From Botryococcus braunii (lineage: Eukaryota > Chlorophyta > Trebouxiophyceae): a stretch of 64,000 bases of DNA. This document shows, piece after piece, positions 33,078 to 46,113 of this stretch (position 1 is its first letter; the number at the start of each line of letters is the position of its first letter). Position numbers and translations under genes: made by a program. The stretch is taken from NCBI GenBank assembly GCA_002005505.1, contig KV908340.1, forward strand, positions 916,512-980,511, read 5' to 3'. The notes under the pieces were generated by a model, which made no database searches, had not been told where the DNA came from, and saw only the letters and a program-made list of their open reading frames with translations.

Positions 33078-34754
33078 ATGACCAGACCTCAAACTCGTTC
33101 CCAAATCAAGGTTTCTGAAAGTAATCCCAGCAGTACAGAGACTATGGCAACACCAGCAGGAGGCAGCACGGCCTCCTCAGGAGCTGGACAGTCAGGACAG
33201 ACCACTGGAGGCACTGCAGCCAGCTCGTATGCATACACGATGAACTCCTCCAATCCCAAGATGTCTACACAGCTGAAGGCTGATCGCACTAATTTCAGTG
33301 CCTGGCGTGAAGAGCTGGAGTCTTGCGCAATGCAAAAAGAAGCAATGGGAGCGTTGGAGACAGCTATGCCTAAGACCGCAGAGAACGCAGCAGTAAAACA
33401 TTTCATTTTGCAGTCTGTCCCGTCCATGTGGCACGACGAAGTCAAACAGCGGGGGAGCGCTTTTGACTTCATTCAGTGGATGGCAGACCGCTGCACTGGA
33501 GGGAAGGACAGGGAAATCAACGAGAAGTGGATCAAGGGGCTCAAACAAGGCATGGTAAAGGGAGAGACAGTGCAAGAATGGTGCCACCGAGTCATCAGTA
33601 TTGCCGCCTCCCTGGAGGCCAATAACCATCAGCTGAGCGACCGCCAGATCTGCAGGTATATGTATAAGGGACTACCTGCAGTCTTGCAGAACGACGCTTG
33701 GGCAATTACCTCCGCCAAGTCAGACCCCTACAACATGCTGGAGACGATCCTCACTGCCATTGAGAACTTGGAGTACCAGGATATCCCGCTGGCAGAGTCA
33801 GTGCAAGTCACAGCATCAGCTGCAGCAGTTATGGCAGCAGCAGCAGCAGCCGTGCCAGCTCAGGGTGGAATCCCTGGGCCTCCCCAAGGCGCTGGAGCTG
33901 CACCGGGCGCTGGAGCAGCACCAGGAGTGGGAGCTGGAGCTCCTGCTGATGGTCAGGCCCCCTATGGCCCTTCTGCTCACAACGCTGGAGGCAGGGGGCG
34001 AGGGTCTGGACGTGCCAGGAGGCCAAAGGAGGAACTGGCGTGTCGCTTTTGCAACGGGACGGGACATTTCTGGAGGGATTGCCTGGAACTGAAGAGGCTG
34101 CAAGCTCTACGTGGCACAATGCAAGCTGCAAGTGCGGGCCCAGCTGCGTGGTGGGGCACTGGAGCTCCTCAGCAACAAGCCAGCTGGTGGGATGCTGGCC
34201 ACTCCAGAGGAGGCCCTCCCGTGTCAACCTCACATCCTCCTGGATCTGTGTCCACTATCTTCCCCTTCTTCCCAGGCTGGCATCTCCCACCACCACCTCC
34301 TCCAGGTGCTGGTGAGCCTATGTTCGTTTCGTTGAATGTGCTTGCCCCTACATCTCATGGGGCTTGCAGTACCTCGTGGCTGATAGATAGTGGTGCATCG
34401 GTGCACCTTGTAAATGATCTGTCTTTACTACACAACCCAGTCATGCATGCTCAACCCCTCCCTCTTCATTTGGCCACTTCTGATGCCAAAGGAGGGATAG
34501 TTGCAACTGGGTCTGTGTGTCTGGTCAATGCCAGACAAGAGGTGTTTTGGCTGCATAATGTGCAGTGTGTGCCCACTGCACACACTAATCTGATTTCTGT
34601 CACAGGAGCCATTCAGGATGGAGCATCATTCCTCACTGACAGTGCAGGTGGGTACACGACCATGAAAGGCCCAGCAGGCTGGTCTGGTAAGATAGCCAGA
34701 GAGCGAGGGCTGTTTTTTTTTGGAATGGGTGTGTCCCGTCAAGAGCCAGCATGA
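33078..34754 (+). pseudogene. copia gag-protease segment
   Basis: Gag capsid region, then a CCHC zinc knuckle with cysteines at 34041 and 34080 (CRFCNGTGHFWRDC), then an aspartic protease site (LIDSGAS, Asp codon at 34386). An Ala/Gly/Pro-rich linker precedes the knuckle. The frame ends at 34754 because of one extra base at or near the T9 run at 34713-34721. The pre-integrase zinc region (WHARLGHPG and CESCIQGKH) continues in frame +1 to about 34982. A frame open from 33069 begins with GTG, so the ATG at 33078 is the likely start. Confidence 0.9.
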
Positions 34755-34952
34755 TGCGCAGCCACAGTCCAGTCCTCATGTGGCCTCGTATCATGCCAGG
34801 AAAGGGCACGTGTGTACAGATCGACTACTGTGGCATGCAAGGTTGGGGCATCCTGGGGTTAAGAGTATGACAAGGTTGGACAACGAAGACCTGGTCACTG
34901 GGATCAATGTGTCCCTTGCTCCATGCTCAGAGTGTTCTCCCCAGTGTGAGTC

Positions 34953-37394
34953 ATGTATACAAGGGAAACATTCTCGCCCCCCTTTCCAGCTTCCTCTAGG
35001 CCTGCAGAGAGTGTGTTAGATAGAGTGCATGTGGACACTGTGGGTCCCATTTCACCAGCTGCAATCACGGGAGAGCGGTTTTGGGTTACTGTTGTTGATG
35101 AAAAATCCCATCTGATAGCCTCATTGGCAGTGAAGTCGAAAGAAGCCATTCCCAAGGCCCTCATTGAGCTCTTGAAGTACTGGCAGACATTTCATGAGAA
35201 AGTGGTGAAGTGTGTGAGATCTGATAGAGGGACAGAATTTCTGAATCAGCAGTTCAAAGAATTTTGTGCTCAGCAGGGCACTAAAATGGAGACCTCAGCT
35301 CCATCCACGCCTCAGCAAAATGGACTTGCTGAGCGCATGAATCGGACTCTGAAGGAGCGCACAAGGACCCTGTTGGTGCACGCTGCAGCAGACCCTTCCT
35401 TGTGGAAGCAGGCACTGGAGTCTGCCACCCTGCTGTACAACGTGGGCCCCACCACAGGCAGGCCTCTGACCCCTACTGAGATGTTCTATGGGGTAAAGCC
35501 TGATGTTGCTTCCTTGCGCACATGGGGCTGTGTGGCACATGTTCACATTCCCCCAGGTCAGCGGTCTGTATTTGGACCAAAGACCATTCCAGGCATGTTC
35601 ACTGGGTATTGCCCACAGTCCAAGGCCTATAGAGTGTACGTAGGCAATGGTGTATGGAAAGAGAGCAGGGATGTTACATTCCTTGAGCATTTGAGAGGAG
35701 GGGAGAGAGTGGGTATGTCTAAGGTGCAACCTGGATCCTCTCAATGGCTCTCAGGAGCGTCCTTGCAGGGCAGGGGAGGCAATTCCAATGTCCCCAGCTC
35801 ACCAACAGCCATTCCCGTGAATTTTTGGGAAGCAGAGGATGACCCAGTGGTGGAGTGCAAGCCCACTGGATCTCCCGCTACCACTGCCAGCTCTCCAGAG
35901 GATCACAGCAGGCTGAGGAGCTCAGTCGGACCTGTGGCTGGAGCCCCCAGCAGCCAGGATGGTTCCCCTGCCACTTCAGAGACCTCACAGCAGTCATGGT
36001 CAGTGCAAGGCCATCTTCAAAATTTAGCTCGGGGGGGTGCTGAAGCGCACTCGCAGCTGGACAAACTGCAGAAGATGCAGGAGGGGGTCAGGTTCCAGGG
36101 GAAGTCTCAACATAGACTTCCCCCAGGAACCACCCTCACAAGGGATCAGCGTTATGAACAGCGCCAGGCTAGGAGGGACTCAGTAGGGGTCCCCATGCAT
36201 GACCCTGGCTCAGGCCAGGTACTTGTGAGTGAGCCACCCTCGGTAGGTCTCCCTGATTTGAAGAGGCAGGTTGAGACAGGGGAGGCTATGCTTGGAGAAG
36301 ATGTTAGCGAGAAGAGTAGTGGGCTAGAAGTGCCAGCAGCAGGGGAAGCACGTAGCCAAGTTGAGCTGGGAACCAGTCATGCTTATGGGGTGCAGCCTGA
36401 CACAGTAGGCGCAGCTCACGAAAGTCAGAGTAGTGTACCTAGGTGTGAGTCCAGGAGAGAGAGAGAGCTGCTGCTTCCACCTGCATTGAGAAAGGTGAGA
36501 GATTGTAATGGTGGAGCGCATGAGTCTGGCAGTTCAAGAGAGAGAGTTGGGGAGGGCTCTGGCAGTTCTGGCTGTACTGTAGGATCTCAACATAAGGTAC
36601 AATATGTACCTTTTTCTGGGAACCAGGATCAGAGGAATATAAAAGACAACTGTCCCAGGAGTGCTGACAGTACTGCAGAGTCTCAGCATAAGGTACAAAA
36701 TGTACCTTATGTCAAGCTGGGAAAGGTTCACGTGCCATCTAACCTGAGGGAAGCCCGATGCTCCCCCCAGTGGGATTTTTGGCAACAAGCAATGAGGGAA
36801 GAGATGGATTCCCTTGATACCCATGAGGTTCTAGAGTATGTGGACAGACCACATGGACAAAAAGTTATTCCTGTCCATTGGATATTCTCCACTAAAATTG
36901 ATGCACATGGGAATGTTACTCGCTTTAAAGCGAGGTTAGTTGCCCAAGGGTGTAGACAGATCCCTGGGATAGATGTTGGGGAGGTATTTGCACCCACCAG
37001 CAGCTATGGGGCAAGGAGGGCTGTGCTGGCAGTGGCTGCCACACAGAATCTTGAGATCCACCAAGTGGATATCAAGACGGCTTTTCTCAATGGAGAGTTG
37101 GAGGAAGAGGTCTATGTGACCCAACCACCAGGATTTGAGAATGGCAACACGAGGGTTGTGTGCAAGCTCAGGAAGGCACTATACGGTCTAAAACAAGCCC
37201 CACGGGCTTGGCACAAGACCTTGACCGACAAGTTGAGCGTGATGGGGTATAGTGTGTGCAAGAGTGATGCGGGTGTATACATCAGGAGGGCCCCTGATGG
37301 CAACCTGTCCTTTATTCTTGTTTATGTTGATGATCTTCTCATAGTTGCCAGATTGGTTGCAGAGATTGAGTGGGGGAAAGAGTTGTTGAAGTAG
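34953..37394 (+). pseudogene. copia integrase-reverse transcriptase segment
   Basis: Integrase catalytic residues: Asp codon 35034 (VHVDTVGP), Asp 35223 (RSDRGTEF) and Glu 35331 (NGLAERMN), the last two in the classic D-X35-E spacing. A long, low-complexity Ser/Gly/Gln linker separates it from reverse transcriptase (WIFSTKIDAHGNVTRFKARL, QVDIKTAFLNG, and the YVDD active site at 37323-37334). The frame re-enters after a one-base loss around the C6 run at 34977-34982 and ends at an in-frame TAG at 37392-37394. Confidence 0.93.
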
Positions 37395-38306
37395 GACTTC
37401 ACCATCCATGATTTGGGAGAGGTGAATGATTTCCTGGGGTGTCAGGTCCTACGCAATAGAGTTCAGAGCACTATTTCCATGAGTTGCACTCCCAAGGTTG
37501 ATGGTCTTGTGGAAAAGTTTGGGGTTGCTGATGATGGGCGTGTGGTTGATACCCCCATGTCCAAGGACTTCGTGGCTAGCAGCAGACCCGAGTCCTCAGG
37601 TGGTTTGTCACATGGGGCAGGTACCCCACTGCCACCTGGTCATCGGTACTGTGAGTTGATTGGATCGTTGCTATATATTGCCAATACGACCCCGCCTGAC
37701 ATTTCTCAGGCGGTTGGAGTGTTGTCAAGGTATAGAATGACACCCACTACCTCACACTGGAATGAGGCCATTCGAGTGCTGAAGTACTTGAGAGATACGA
37801 GAGAATTAGCTCTTACTCTGGGTGGAAAGGGGCCTGATCTAAAAGGCTATGTTGATGCCGACTATGCTGGGGACCTGGACCACAGGTATTCCACCACTGG
37901 CTATGTTCTATCAGTCTATGGTAGTGCCGTGGTTTGGGGAAGCAAGAAGCAGAGCTCAGTTGCTACCTCAACTGTGCAAGCCGAGTTTATGGCAGCCGGC
38001 CATATTGTGAAGGAAGCCAACTGGCTTAGGGGCTTCTTGGAAGAGATTGGAGCTGCACCTTGGAGAGTCAAAATTTTCTGTGACAACCAAGGATGCATTT
38101 CCAATTTACGGAACCCCCTTTATTCCAAATTCACAAAGCATGTTGCAGTAAGCTTCCACTATGCTAGGGAAGCTATGGCACTTGGGCAGGTAGATATCCT
38201 CTATGTAGAATCTGCTCGAAATGTGGCTGACATTATGACCAAGCCACTTGCTAAGCCCGTGTTTGTTGGTCATCGTGATTCACTAGGTTTGAGAAGATAC
38301 ACATAA
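37395..38306 (+). pseudogene. copia reverse transcriptase end and RNase H
   Basis: Same frame as the upstream segment, beyond the TAG. It holds the thumb/connection (DFTIHDLGEVNDFLGC) and a copia-type RNase H (YVDADYAGD, STVQAEFMAA, FCDNQGCI, NVADIMTKPL). One nonsense codon is all that separates it from the upstream pol segment. Confidence 0.93.
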
Positions 38307-38317
38307 AGCACGCAGGC

Positions 38318-38326
38318 AAGGGGAAG
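38318..38326 (+). promoter_or_regulatory. Polypurine tract
   Basis: AAGGGGAAG immediately precedes the 3' LTR, as expected for the plus-strand primer. Confidence 0.85.
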
Positions 38327-38696
38327 TGTTGAGTTGTGAACTTACATTATAGAATGCCTTGTGCTTTAGGTGATCTTCAAATGTACATTATTAGGATACA
38401 GGTCCACTATCCACATAAGGTACCTCAAGACACGTTCGGATGAGGTCTATTTCGAACATAAGGTACAATCTGATTTAAATTACGCATTAACGTGAAAGGA
38501 CTATTAAAGCTGCGATCACCGCATAGTCGAGCAACTGGTTTGGAAACATACTGGGCACATAAGGATGCCAGTCTTGTTCATGCAGTTGCATGTGTCTAAA
38601 AGAGCAGACAGTCGTCAAGGACTGTAGCTGGAGAGGCACGAACTTACGACCTGTCTGCTTGCTTACAGGATACGCCACTGCCCATAACCTTTTACA
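38327..38696 (+). repeat. 3' LTR of the copia element
   Basis: 370 bp, same ends as the 5' LTR, five differences by eye, followed by the second ATATC target copy. Confidence 0.96.
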
Positions 38697-38701
38697 ATAT
38701 C

Positions 38702-38831
38702 CCTCAAAGAATCTATTGTGAGTGCGTTAGAATTCGAATGATAGGGGCCCTCTGCGTTGTGCTTGCCTAGCCATGCCCTCACGCCGGTTGTGATAACGGA
38801 AATACACTTCGGCCGGAGATATGCAAAAGTG
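38702..38831 (-). pseudogene. Gene E copy A, exon 3 remnant beyond the transposon
   Basis: The 5' part of exon 3 (frame LRPKCISVITTGVRAWLG), separated from its 3' part by the copia insertion. Together with 32209-32287 it makes 209 of the 224 bp seen in copy B; the missing 15 bp and upstream exons were cut off at the duplication junction. Confidence 0.85.
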
Positions 38832-39496
38832 TACCAGTGAAGGGATAGAACAGCATGCTGGGTATAGAGGCAGGGAACTGCACAGGCATGCCATTTTCTC
38901 ACGCACACCTGTGATAAGGTGACTCTGCAATCTCTCTGATTAATGAGCATCAGGCACCCCTTGAGCAGCGCTCTATCTGCCAGATGCCTCACCGGGTACA
39001 AAGTCATAAATGGTCTACCCTCATCAAGTACACAAGAATTGTCCTGGGTGAAACCCTCTGTCAATATTCATGGCCAAACCAATTTTAACGGAGTGTGCAG
39101 GTGCTGAGGTGGGCTTCCAAGTTCAGAACACAGCACCCTGCAGCGCGTTTTTAGTGTTCCAAACCAGGAACGCGTGGGGCCACATAACCGAATACGAACG
39201 GGAGTGCCGAGGCGTGGTGGCACACGCGTGGCTTATAAAAATCTCAACATATGACCTCGGCGGTGCTTCAAGTGGCACAACAAGGTTACTCCTTTTTCTA
39301 GTGCAAAGGTGTCAAACATCTGGCGAGCACATGTCTTGTGGACCTGGTCCCCAACATGTGTGGCATCAGAGCTGGACTCAGCAGCTTGGATGGCACGAAA
39401 TACCAGTGCAGATTTGACCTTGTCCGCAGTGCAGATTTTTGAGAAGGCTTAATCCAGGATCTCTGGGCGCATTGAGGGCCTGCATGCTGATGCAAA

Positions 39497-40610
39497 ATGC
39501 TCACTCATGACGTGGCTGAGTGCGAAGCATGCACTGCAGGAGTCATGACATCGATGCTCCCTCTGCGGCAACATGGTGGGGACGGGGCGTCCCGCTCCTC
39601 CAGCACAGCTCTCGCCCAATGCCCTCCAGCAACAGCCTCAGCAGCTCCAGCAGCGGTACCCCGGGAACCAAGAAGCGTGCCTTGGTGGAAGGCCTGGCTC
39701 ACGATTTCAATCTTCAGATTTGCTTCGGGAGAGCTCGAAGGGCTGTACGAGCACTACATCGCCAGCACCGTCAATCTTTGGACCCTTGCACACAGCGGCC
39801 ACGTCATCATGGGCTGGATCGTGTTCACGCAGAAGCTCATGACTGCCCCTAGGAAGCTGCGTGCGTATGTTCCTGCCGCGTGGCCCATCGCTTTCCTCCA
39901 CCCGCTCCAAGCGGGGATTCTGATCCTCATCATCCTGTTTAAGCCGGCGTTCTACAACCAACACCGCCAAGCTCTTCATGCCGGCGTCATCTGCGTGTTC
40001 ATGACAACCTTTCGCACGGCGCGAGCGGTGGTCCTGTGGATGCGCCTAGCCAACGCCAAAGGCGTCCAAAGCTGGATGCAGCAGCTGCAGTCGTTCACGG
40101 TCGAGAACTTCTACTTCACCATCATGTGGGTGCTCCAGGTGGCGTACCCTGTCGCGCAAGTTCCCGCCATCGTCCTTGCGACTGTCGAGCAACGCGCACC
40201 TGTGCAGCTTGCCGCAATGGCGGGACAACATCAGCGTCATTGCCACCGTGTCCCCGAGGGTCCTCGCATGGACTCGGACGGCCTCAAGCTGGATCAGCGG
40301 CCTGGGGCATCCCGACTTGGCGGCGAAGGCCATGAGCATGGAGCTTACCTGCCCTGCTGCGCTGGCGTTCTGGCAGGTGATTGGCTGGTGGCTGGCCTGC
40401 CACGCCGCATTTGCTGCGGAAGTGTTCCGGCGTAGGGCTTTTCTCCGGACTCATGTGGCACTGGCGCACTTGGGCCCCGCCCATTTGGAAGCTGCCATGA
40501 AGTGGCCTTTTGGGAGGAGCTCGATGCTCCTGCGCATGATCATCACGTCTCTTGCGCTGTCCTGCTATGCCAGCGTGTTCTGGAGCATAATTCTGCATGT
40601 CATTCAATGA
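39497..40610 (+). pseudogene. Polytopic membrane protein, copy B, frameshifted
   Basis: Starts at an ATG (39497) preceded by an in-frame TGA, so the start is well fixed here. After GCGACTGTC (about 40187) 20 bp present in copy A are deleted. The frame shifts and the reading frame then runs to 40435 with unrelated sequence, while the original C-terminal half stays open in another frame to 40610 (GFWQ-like helix and the last helix intact). Function unknown, as for copy A. Confidence 0.75.
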
Positions 40611-42380
40611 GACCCAGGCTTCCAGACGGACACATTCGAATCCATAGATTCCATAGATGGATGAAATCCTGACTTGCGGTTCCTGAGGACTTGAATTACC
40701 CGACCCAGTGACCCCAAGGACAAATGCCTCCACCATTAACATGGGGCTGTTTCTAACCAAATGTTGGGCATCCACGTAGTCATCCTTACAGGGCACCTGA
40801 TTTGAAGGCCCATGGGATGTATTTGGAAATTGCGCATTAGGTCTGAGTGGGACAAAGAGAACATGCTGAGGATATGGATTTTGGTTTTAAACCTTCTATC
40901 AGCGGTCGGACGACCCTGTCAAATTCAAAGAGGACTCCCACGAGTTGACAATTACCTTTCAATGTCGGGCATTTTGAGTAATTAGTTTTCTGTGTCGGGC
41001 AGCATTGGAGTTTGGGATTGCAAACCTCCGGGAATATGCGGTATGCCTTCCATTTATTTCCAGTCAAGTTTGTTCCTTGAACTTGAACAGGTCGCTTGCG
41101 TATACGCTGCAAGGTAGGAACGACTTAGCTACGTAGCTAAGTCGTATACGCTGCAACGTATTAGTGGCTTTGAAGTCAAAGTAACAAAGGGAAATGATGT
41201 GGGTCCTGGCTGAAAAGATGTTCAAAGAGTGAAGAATTTGAGTGGGAAATGGGGAAGAAAAATATGAGGGAAAAAGTGAGAAGGTACCACGGCTACATGT
41301 ACATGACATTTCCACCATGTGTGCTTCCAGAGCTTCAGATCTGTATCTTTCGATCTGGTGTGTCGCCAGTGGGACCGTATGTCACCAGCAGGCAGACCAG
41401 GCATGTCAGCAGCAGGCAGACCTAGATGGTAATTAGCTATCTACCTTCATAAGGTATACCTACGTAGGGCTCGTACCTTCAGAAGGTACCGTTATACATA
41501 CCTTTGTAAGGTATACCTAGCTAGGCAAACCCTATAGGTAGGGCTCTTGGCCATCGTCGCAAAAGCATGCATGCTATCTTGGTAAGCCTGGGCTAGCGCG
41601 TACACGTACGTAAGTATATTTACATGCGTATAGTAAACGCATGGGAGAAGGCCATTTGCTGTACCATGGATCCATCCGGATGCCCCCATCGGGACATATT
41701 GCGAGTACCTACGACCGTAGGTAAGCGCTCGTGAGAAGGTACACGTATATGCATATTGTAGAGCAGGATTGTAGATCCTGATCAGGATCTACAAGCTGGT
41801 TCAAACGGAGAGGGACGTTCATGTTTATTGAAAATGGGTCGCGCTAATCGATTGCCGATATCTTGTTGTAGAGCAAGGTTTTGGTCCTGCTGGGCAGCAT
41901 TCTTTTATTGGAATAACTTGGAAACTGGTGAAAGCAACGCTATTCATGCGCATTGATTGTACATGTATGCATGCATGCAGAGCATGGTCAATGGATCTTT
42001 CCACTTGATCAAATAGTGGAAAGCTTTTTACAGTCATCTCTAAGTACGAGCTCCTGCAGGTACGTAAGTGTACAGCTGCAGTACAGGTACATACTTATAA
42101 GTGCACGCGTAGACAATGGCAAGAACAGCATGCGATCAGCATGACATGTGGGTTCAGTCAGGAAGCCTCATGGAGTTTTCCACCGATGATGCACCACTGC
42201 GCGTCCGTATTCATCAGCAAAGGCCTCGGGAAACTCAGTTGTATTGTGGTGTGCTGAGGGTTTAGCAAACGTTGTGCTAGCACAGCAACGATTTTAACGT
42301 TCCTAAGTGTCAAAGCTTTTAAGTTGGGGAATCTGAACCGCTAGGCAGGGCTGGGCCTGACTGATAATTGGCATATCAAG

Positions 42381-42545
42381 TTGGGTCACAGCTGTGGGTC
42401 ACGATCGTTGCTGTGGGTCACAATCCCAGCTGTGGGTCACAATCATATGAGCAATGCATTGCTGTGGGTCACAATCACATGAGCAATGCATTGCTGTGGG
42501 TCACAATCACAGCTGTGGGTCACAATCATTGCTGTGGGTCACAAC
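42381..42545. repeat. GTGGGTCACAATC minisatellite, copy B
   Basis: Same arrangement as at 13196-13362, with a few substitutions. Confidence 0.85.
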
Positions 42546-45088
42546 TGCGTGACAATAGGCTGCAGCCGTTTGTCAGGCAATGTGGACGGGGACGAATAAT
42601 TATTCGTTTATAATGCAATATTGCCATGGGCCCTGTCTGGTTTTGGCTTCCAAGGCGGTTGCAGGTGTCAAGTGCAGCGCAGCTCGACTCGAGGAGGGAG
42701 TGCCTCCAGAGGAAAGCGTATTTGTAGTAAATGAAGAACATGTATATACCAGTTGTTCAGGTGTTGCACGTACTATATACGTACTGCACACGGTGCACAG
42801 CACAAATCCGGTTGTTTAACGTTCGGCAGTTACAAATCCCCACACATTTGTCCAACGAGTACGTACTTGCATTGCCATAGAGTGTGGTGCAGAGTCATTC
42901 TTGGGGATCCTTGCCGATCTGATCAGAGCACCGCCAATCGTGATAGGAGTGCTCTCCAGGGGTTCTCCACTCCTGGCGCGCATGACTTGTGCAACATGGG
43001 CTTCTGCATGTTTCCAAGTCTAGGATTTTAAACAAGTCCTTTTAATGGCGATATTCTGTAGGAAAGCTTCCCAGTTAGGGGTGTATTTGAGGGTTTTCCA
43101 GTTATTAAGGGGAAATCCATGTACTAGTCATGCAAGTACGTTGTACTCACGCATGTGCAAGTGCTCGTTTGCCTGCAGGCGATTCAAGGTTACGTAACCA
43201 TTAAATGCTCCATCAGCAGGGTACCACGAAATCATAGGGAAGAGACCAGCACGGAGTACAGGCTCTTTTAGAAAGCAAGCTGCAGGTTTCTTGCCAAGAG
43301 CTCCACCAAGAGTGTACCTAGCTAGTGAGACTGGTCACTTGGACAGCAGGGCCTGGACACCTTTCTACATTCAGGCGAGGCCAAAAACACAAGTGGACAG
43401 TAAGAATAAGCTATCTGTTGCAGAACTACATTGCTCTTCTTAAACAAAGGTCATCTAAAGGGAATGTGCCGGTACCGGTTCAGACATACGTGTGTATGTA
43501 TATAATCCGAATCCATGCATAGCTCTGCATGCACTCTAGAAACCTCCAGTGCGTTAGGATGTCCGGCTTACCATTAATGTTAGTACTATCCACGGAACAC
43601 AAGTAGCTTTAGATAATTGTAGTCAGTACTGCTGGCTCCATATGGAACACGAGTACATTTAGATTATTAGATTAAGTACTGCTGGCTCAGCGAACCGAAA
43701 CCAAAATACGACTGTGCGTGTACTAGTAGTACATGTAGTACTAATACATGTTTTAAGCCACAGGACAAAATGGTTCCGGAAAGCATGTCCTGAATATGAG
43801 GTCTCACATTTTTAGAACTATTCAAGCTGCTCCTCTACGTTGAAAAGGCGTGATTACATTGTAATCTTAATGAACTTAATCCTTGCGCAATCCTTGCAAG
43901 GATATTGTGCAGGCTCTCGATTGCGGGTCAGCTTCGCCACCTGATGCCCGTTTTTGGACCCACAGAATCCTAGAAGACACACCAGTTGCAAATTTGATGA
44001 GGTAAAAGGTTCACACTCCATTTAGTAGTACTTGAGGTATACCTAAGGTAATACGTATACCTAAAGTATACGTATACCTTTGGCGCCGACCGATAGTTGA
44101 TCTCATTGGTCATTTAAAATGACCATACCAATAGCTCATGGAGCCCAGCGACCCCTCCCAGAACGTCCGCATCACCTCCAAACCTCCTCCTTTGAGAGGT
44201 TCATAAATGCTGACTGGCGAGGACTATTACTCACCATGACTCCATAATGGACTTTCCACCAGATAGAAATCTCCATCCGCTCAACTTCATTAAAGGTTTA
44301 AGGACGCATCCGCATGATATCATCGATGCTGTCGCAAGAGCCCGATAGGAGGTTGTAGCCATTAAGGCCTCCTAGGTGGCCACAAAGCCCGAGATCGGCA
44401 TCTGCCCCTCGGTGACCATGCACATTCTTGTTCAAGCCCTTGCGACCACTTCACATTGTTCATGTACGTACACTGTTCTTGCTTCTTGTTTTCACTACGA
44501 CCACTTCACACTGTTCATGTACGTACGTTCATGTATGTGGTATACCCATGATAACCATGCACAGCCACTGACATGGCGAGCTCGTTTGCAAGAAAAGTGA
44601 CCACTGGGCCTGCAAGGAATACACATGCATGATGCACATGTTTTCCACCCTCCAGAACCCGATACTTCCAAATTTCATCCAATATACATGACCCTGGGGC
44701 TCACTGGAATCCTCATGTACGTTCCATCTGATCCACACAAAAAACACGCCTCTGATGCAGGTTACTGTCAAAAGTGGGTCCACAGTGGTGGGCACAGACC
44801 ACGCACGGGCGTCCCGGATACAAAGACTGGATTCAACCCCAGCCTAAAGGGGGGATGGAGACTATCTAAAAGAAGCCTACATCGGTTAGTCAAACGACAA
44901 GAAATCAAAAGTGAAGGCCTTTATCAGGCTGACTGGTGGCATTTGGTAACCAAAAGTCCAATCGATTGCCTTTTACCACATCCATGCTGCAAGTAAGGTA
45001 TATCTTGACCAACACTGCACCCAACGATCGGAATCCAACGCACTGAATGGCGCGACGTTCATTCCATGTGAATATGCATGCGTGTGCC

Positions 45089-45091
<3 letters not shown>

Positions 45092-45164
<73 letters not shown>

Positions 45165-45190
45165 TGTGTGTTTGTGTGTGCCTGTGTGTG
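45092..45190. repeat. (GT)n microsatellite, copy B
   Basis: Longer than the copy A tract. Confidence 0.9.
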
Positions 45191-46113
45191 TACGGGCGCG
45201 CACCCACATGCACAACGCATGCTTGCAGGCCCATCATTGACGACTTAATGGGCAACAGCCCTGGACACCCCAAAATCGATCTCAACAACCCGCGAAGAGC
45301 AAAAGCACATGCAAATGAGGGCCAAGTTTTCTGAGTGATATTCTCATGCGCTAGACAAGCAGGGCAACATGATCATGAAACCACCAACGATGCATTGGAT
45401 AAATCCCATGCCCCTGCTAAATCAGAAACTGAGAATATGTCGTCAGGGAGAAACAACTTGAAAGATGCCATTGACTCACTGCACACAGTCCGTAACACGA
45501 TGGATTAACTCTCGCCTCGCCAGTCACCCTCGCCAGTGATCACCAGTCGGGCAGGGCCAGCACCCAAGACTTGACGAACAATCATGGCACAAAGTTGATA
45601 ATGTCGCGTTCCTAACATAGTGGAAAGAGATGTTACATATATCTGCCGGAGTGCCACATGTCCTGAATCTTGTCATGGACGCGTGTACCGCATCCTCCAA
45701 TCCTTGGAACAATGTGCATGAGGATAAGTTTCAAGCTCCCCAAAAACGTTTCTACATTGGCGTTGCTTCTCCGCCCAAGCCCAGGAGGCTCTTTAGAATG
45801 CGGTACCTGCAATACCTTAACAGTTAGAACATCAATCGGTACCAACAATGTACTTTCGGTCGGTGCCAACTTCTGGATGGACTCAGGCAACGGCTCTCAA
45901 GCAGAAACGTTTATTATTTATTTTTCTTCTGAGCAGACTCCTTTGTGCACACCACAGTCTTCCATAAATGAAGTATGCAAGAACGATACCAGTTTAAGCC
46001 TGCCTATTATTTCCTATGCATATATGTTCTAAGTTCCAAAATGTACCAGGCTGTTACATCATGTACTTTTAATGATTAAGATGCTGCCTACCTGTTCGTG
46101 TTATCCAGATTTT

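Larger units (their letters stand above)
32288..38696 (+). mobile_element. Ty1/copia LTR retrotransposon, 6409 bp
   Basis: Starts TG, ends CA, and is flanked by the 5-bp target duplication ATATC (32283-32287 and 38697-38701). The homologous empty site in copy B (63476-63480) has ATATC once. Order is LTR, primer-binding site, gag, protease, integrase, reverse transcriptase, RNase H, polypurine tract, LTR; integrase before reverse transcriptase defines the copia type. The coding region has two frameshifts and one nonsense codon, so this copy is probably non-autonomous now. LTRs differ at 5 of 370 positions by eye, indicating a fairly recent insertion. It lies in exon 3 of gene E, 130 bp from the duplication junction. 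Confidence 0.97.
40611..46113. other. Long intergenic region, copy B
   Basis: Counterpart of 11426-16908, no recognisable gene. Same palindromes, some more perfect here (the GATCCTGATCAGGATC hairpin near 41773 has longer arms), the 123-codon frame at 44625-44996, the GTGGGTCACAATC array and a (GT)n tract. Confidence 0.4.

Noticed and set aside
33089..33629. Minus-strand frames antisense to gag
   Set aside because: Shadows of the strongly supported gag frame.
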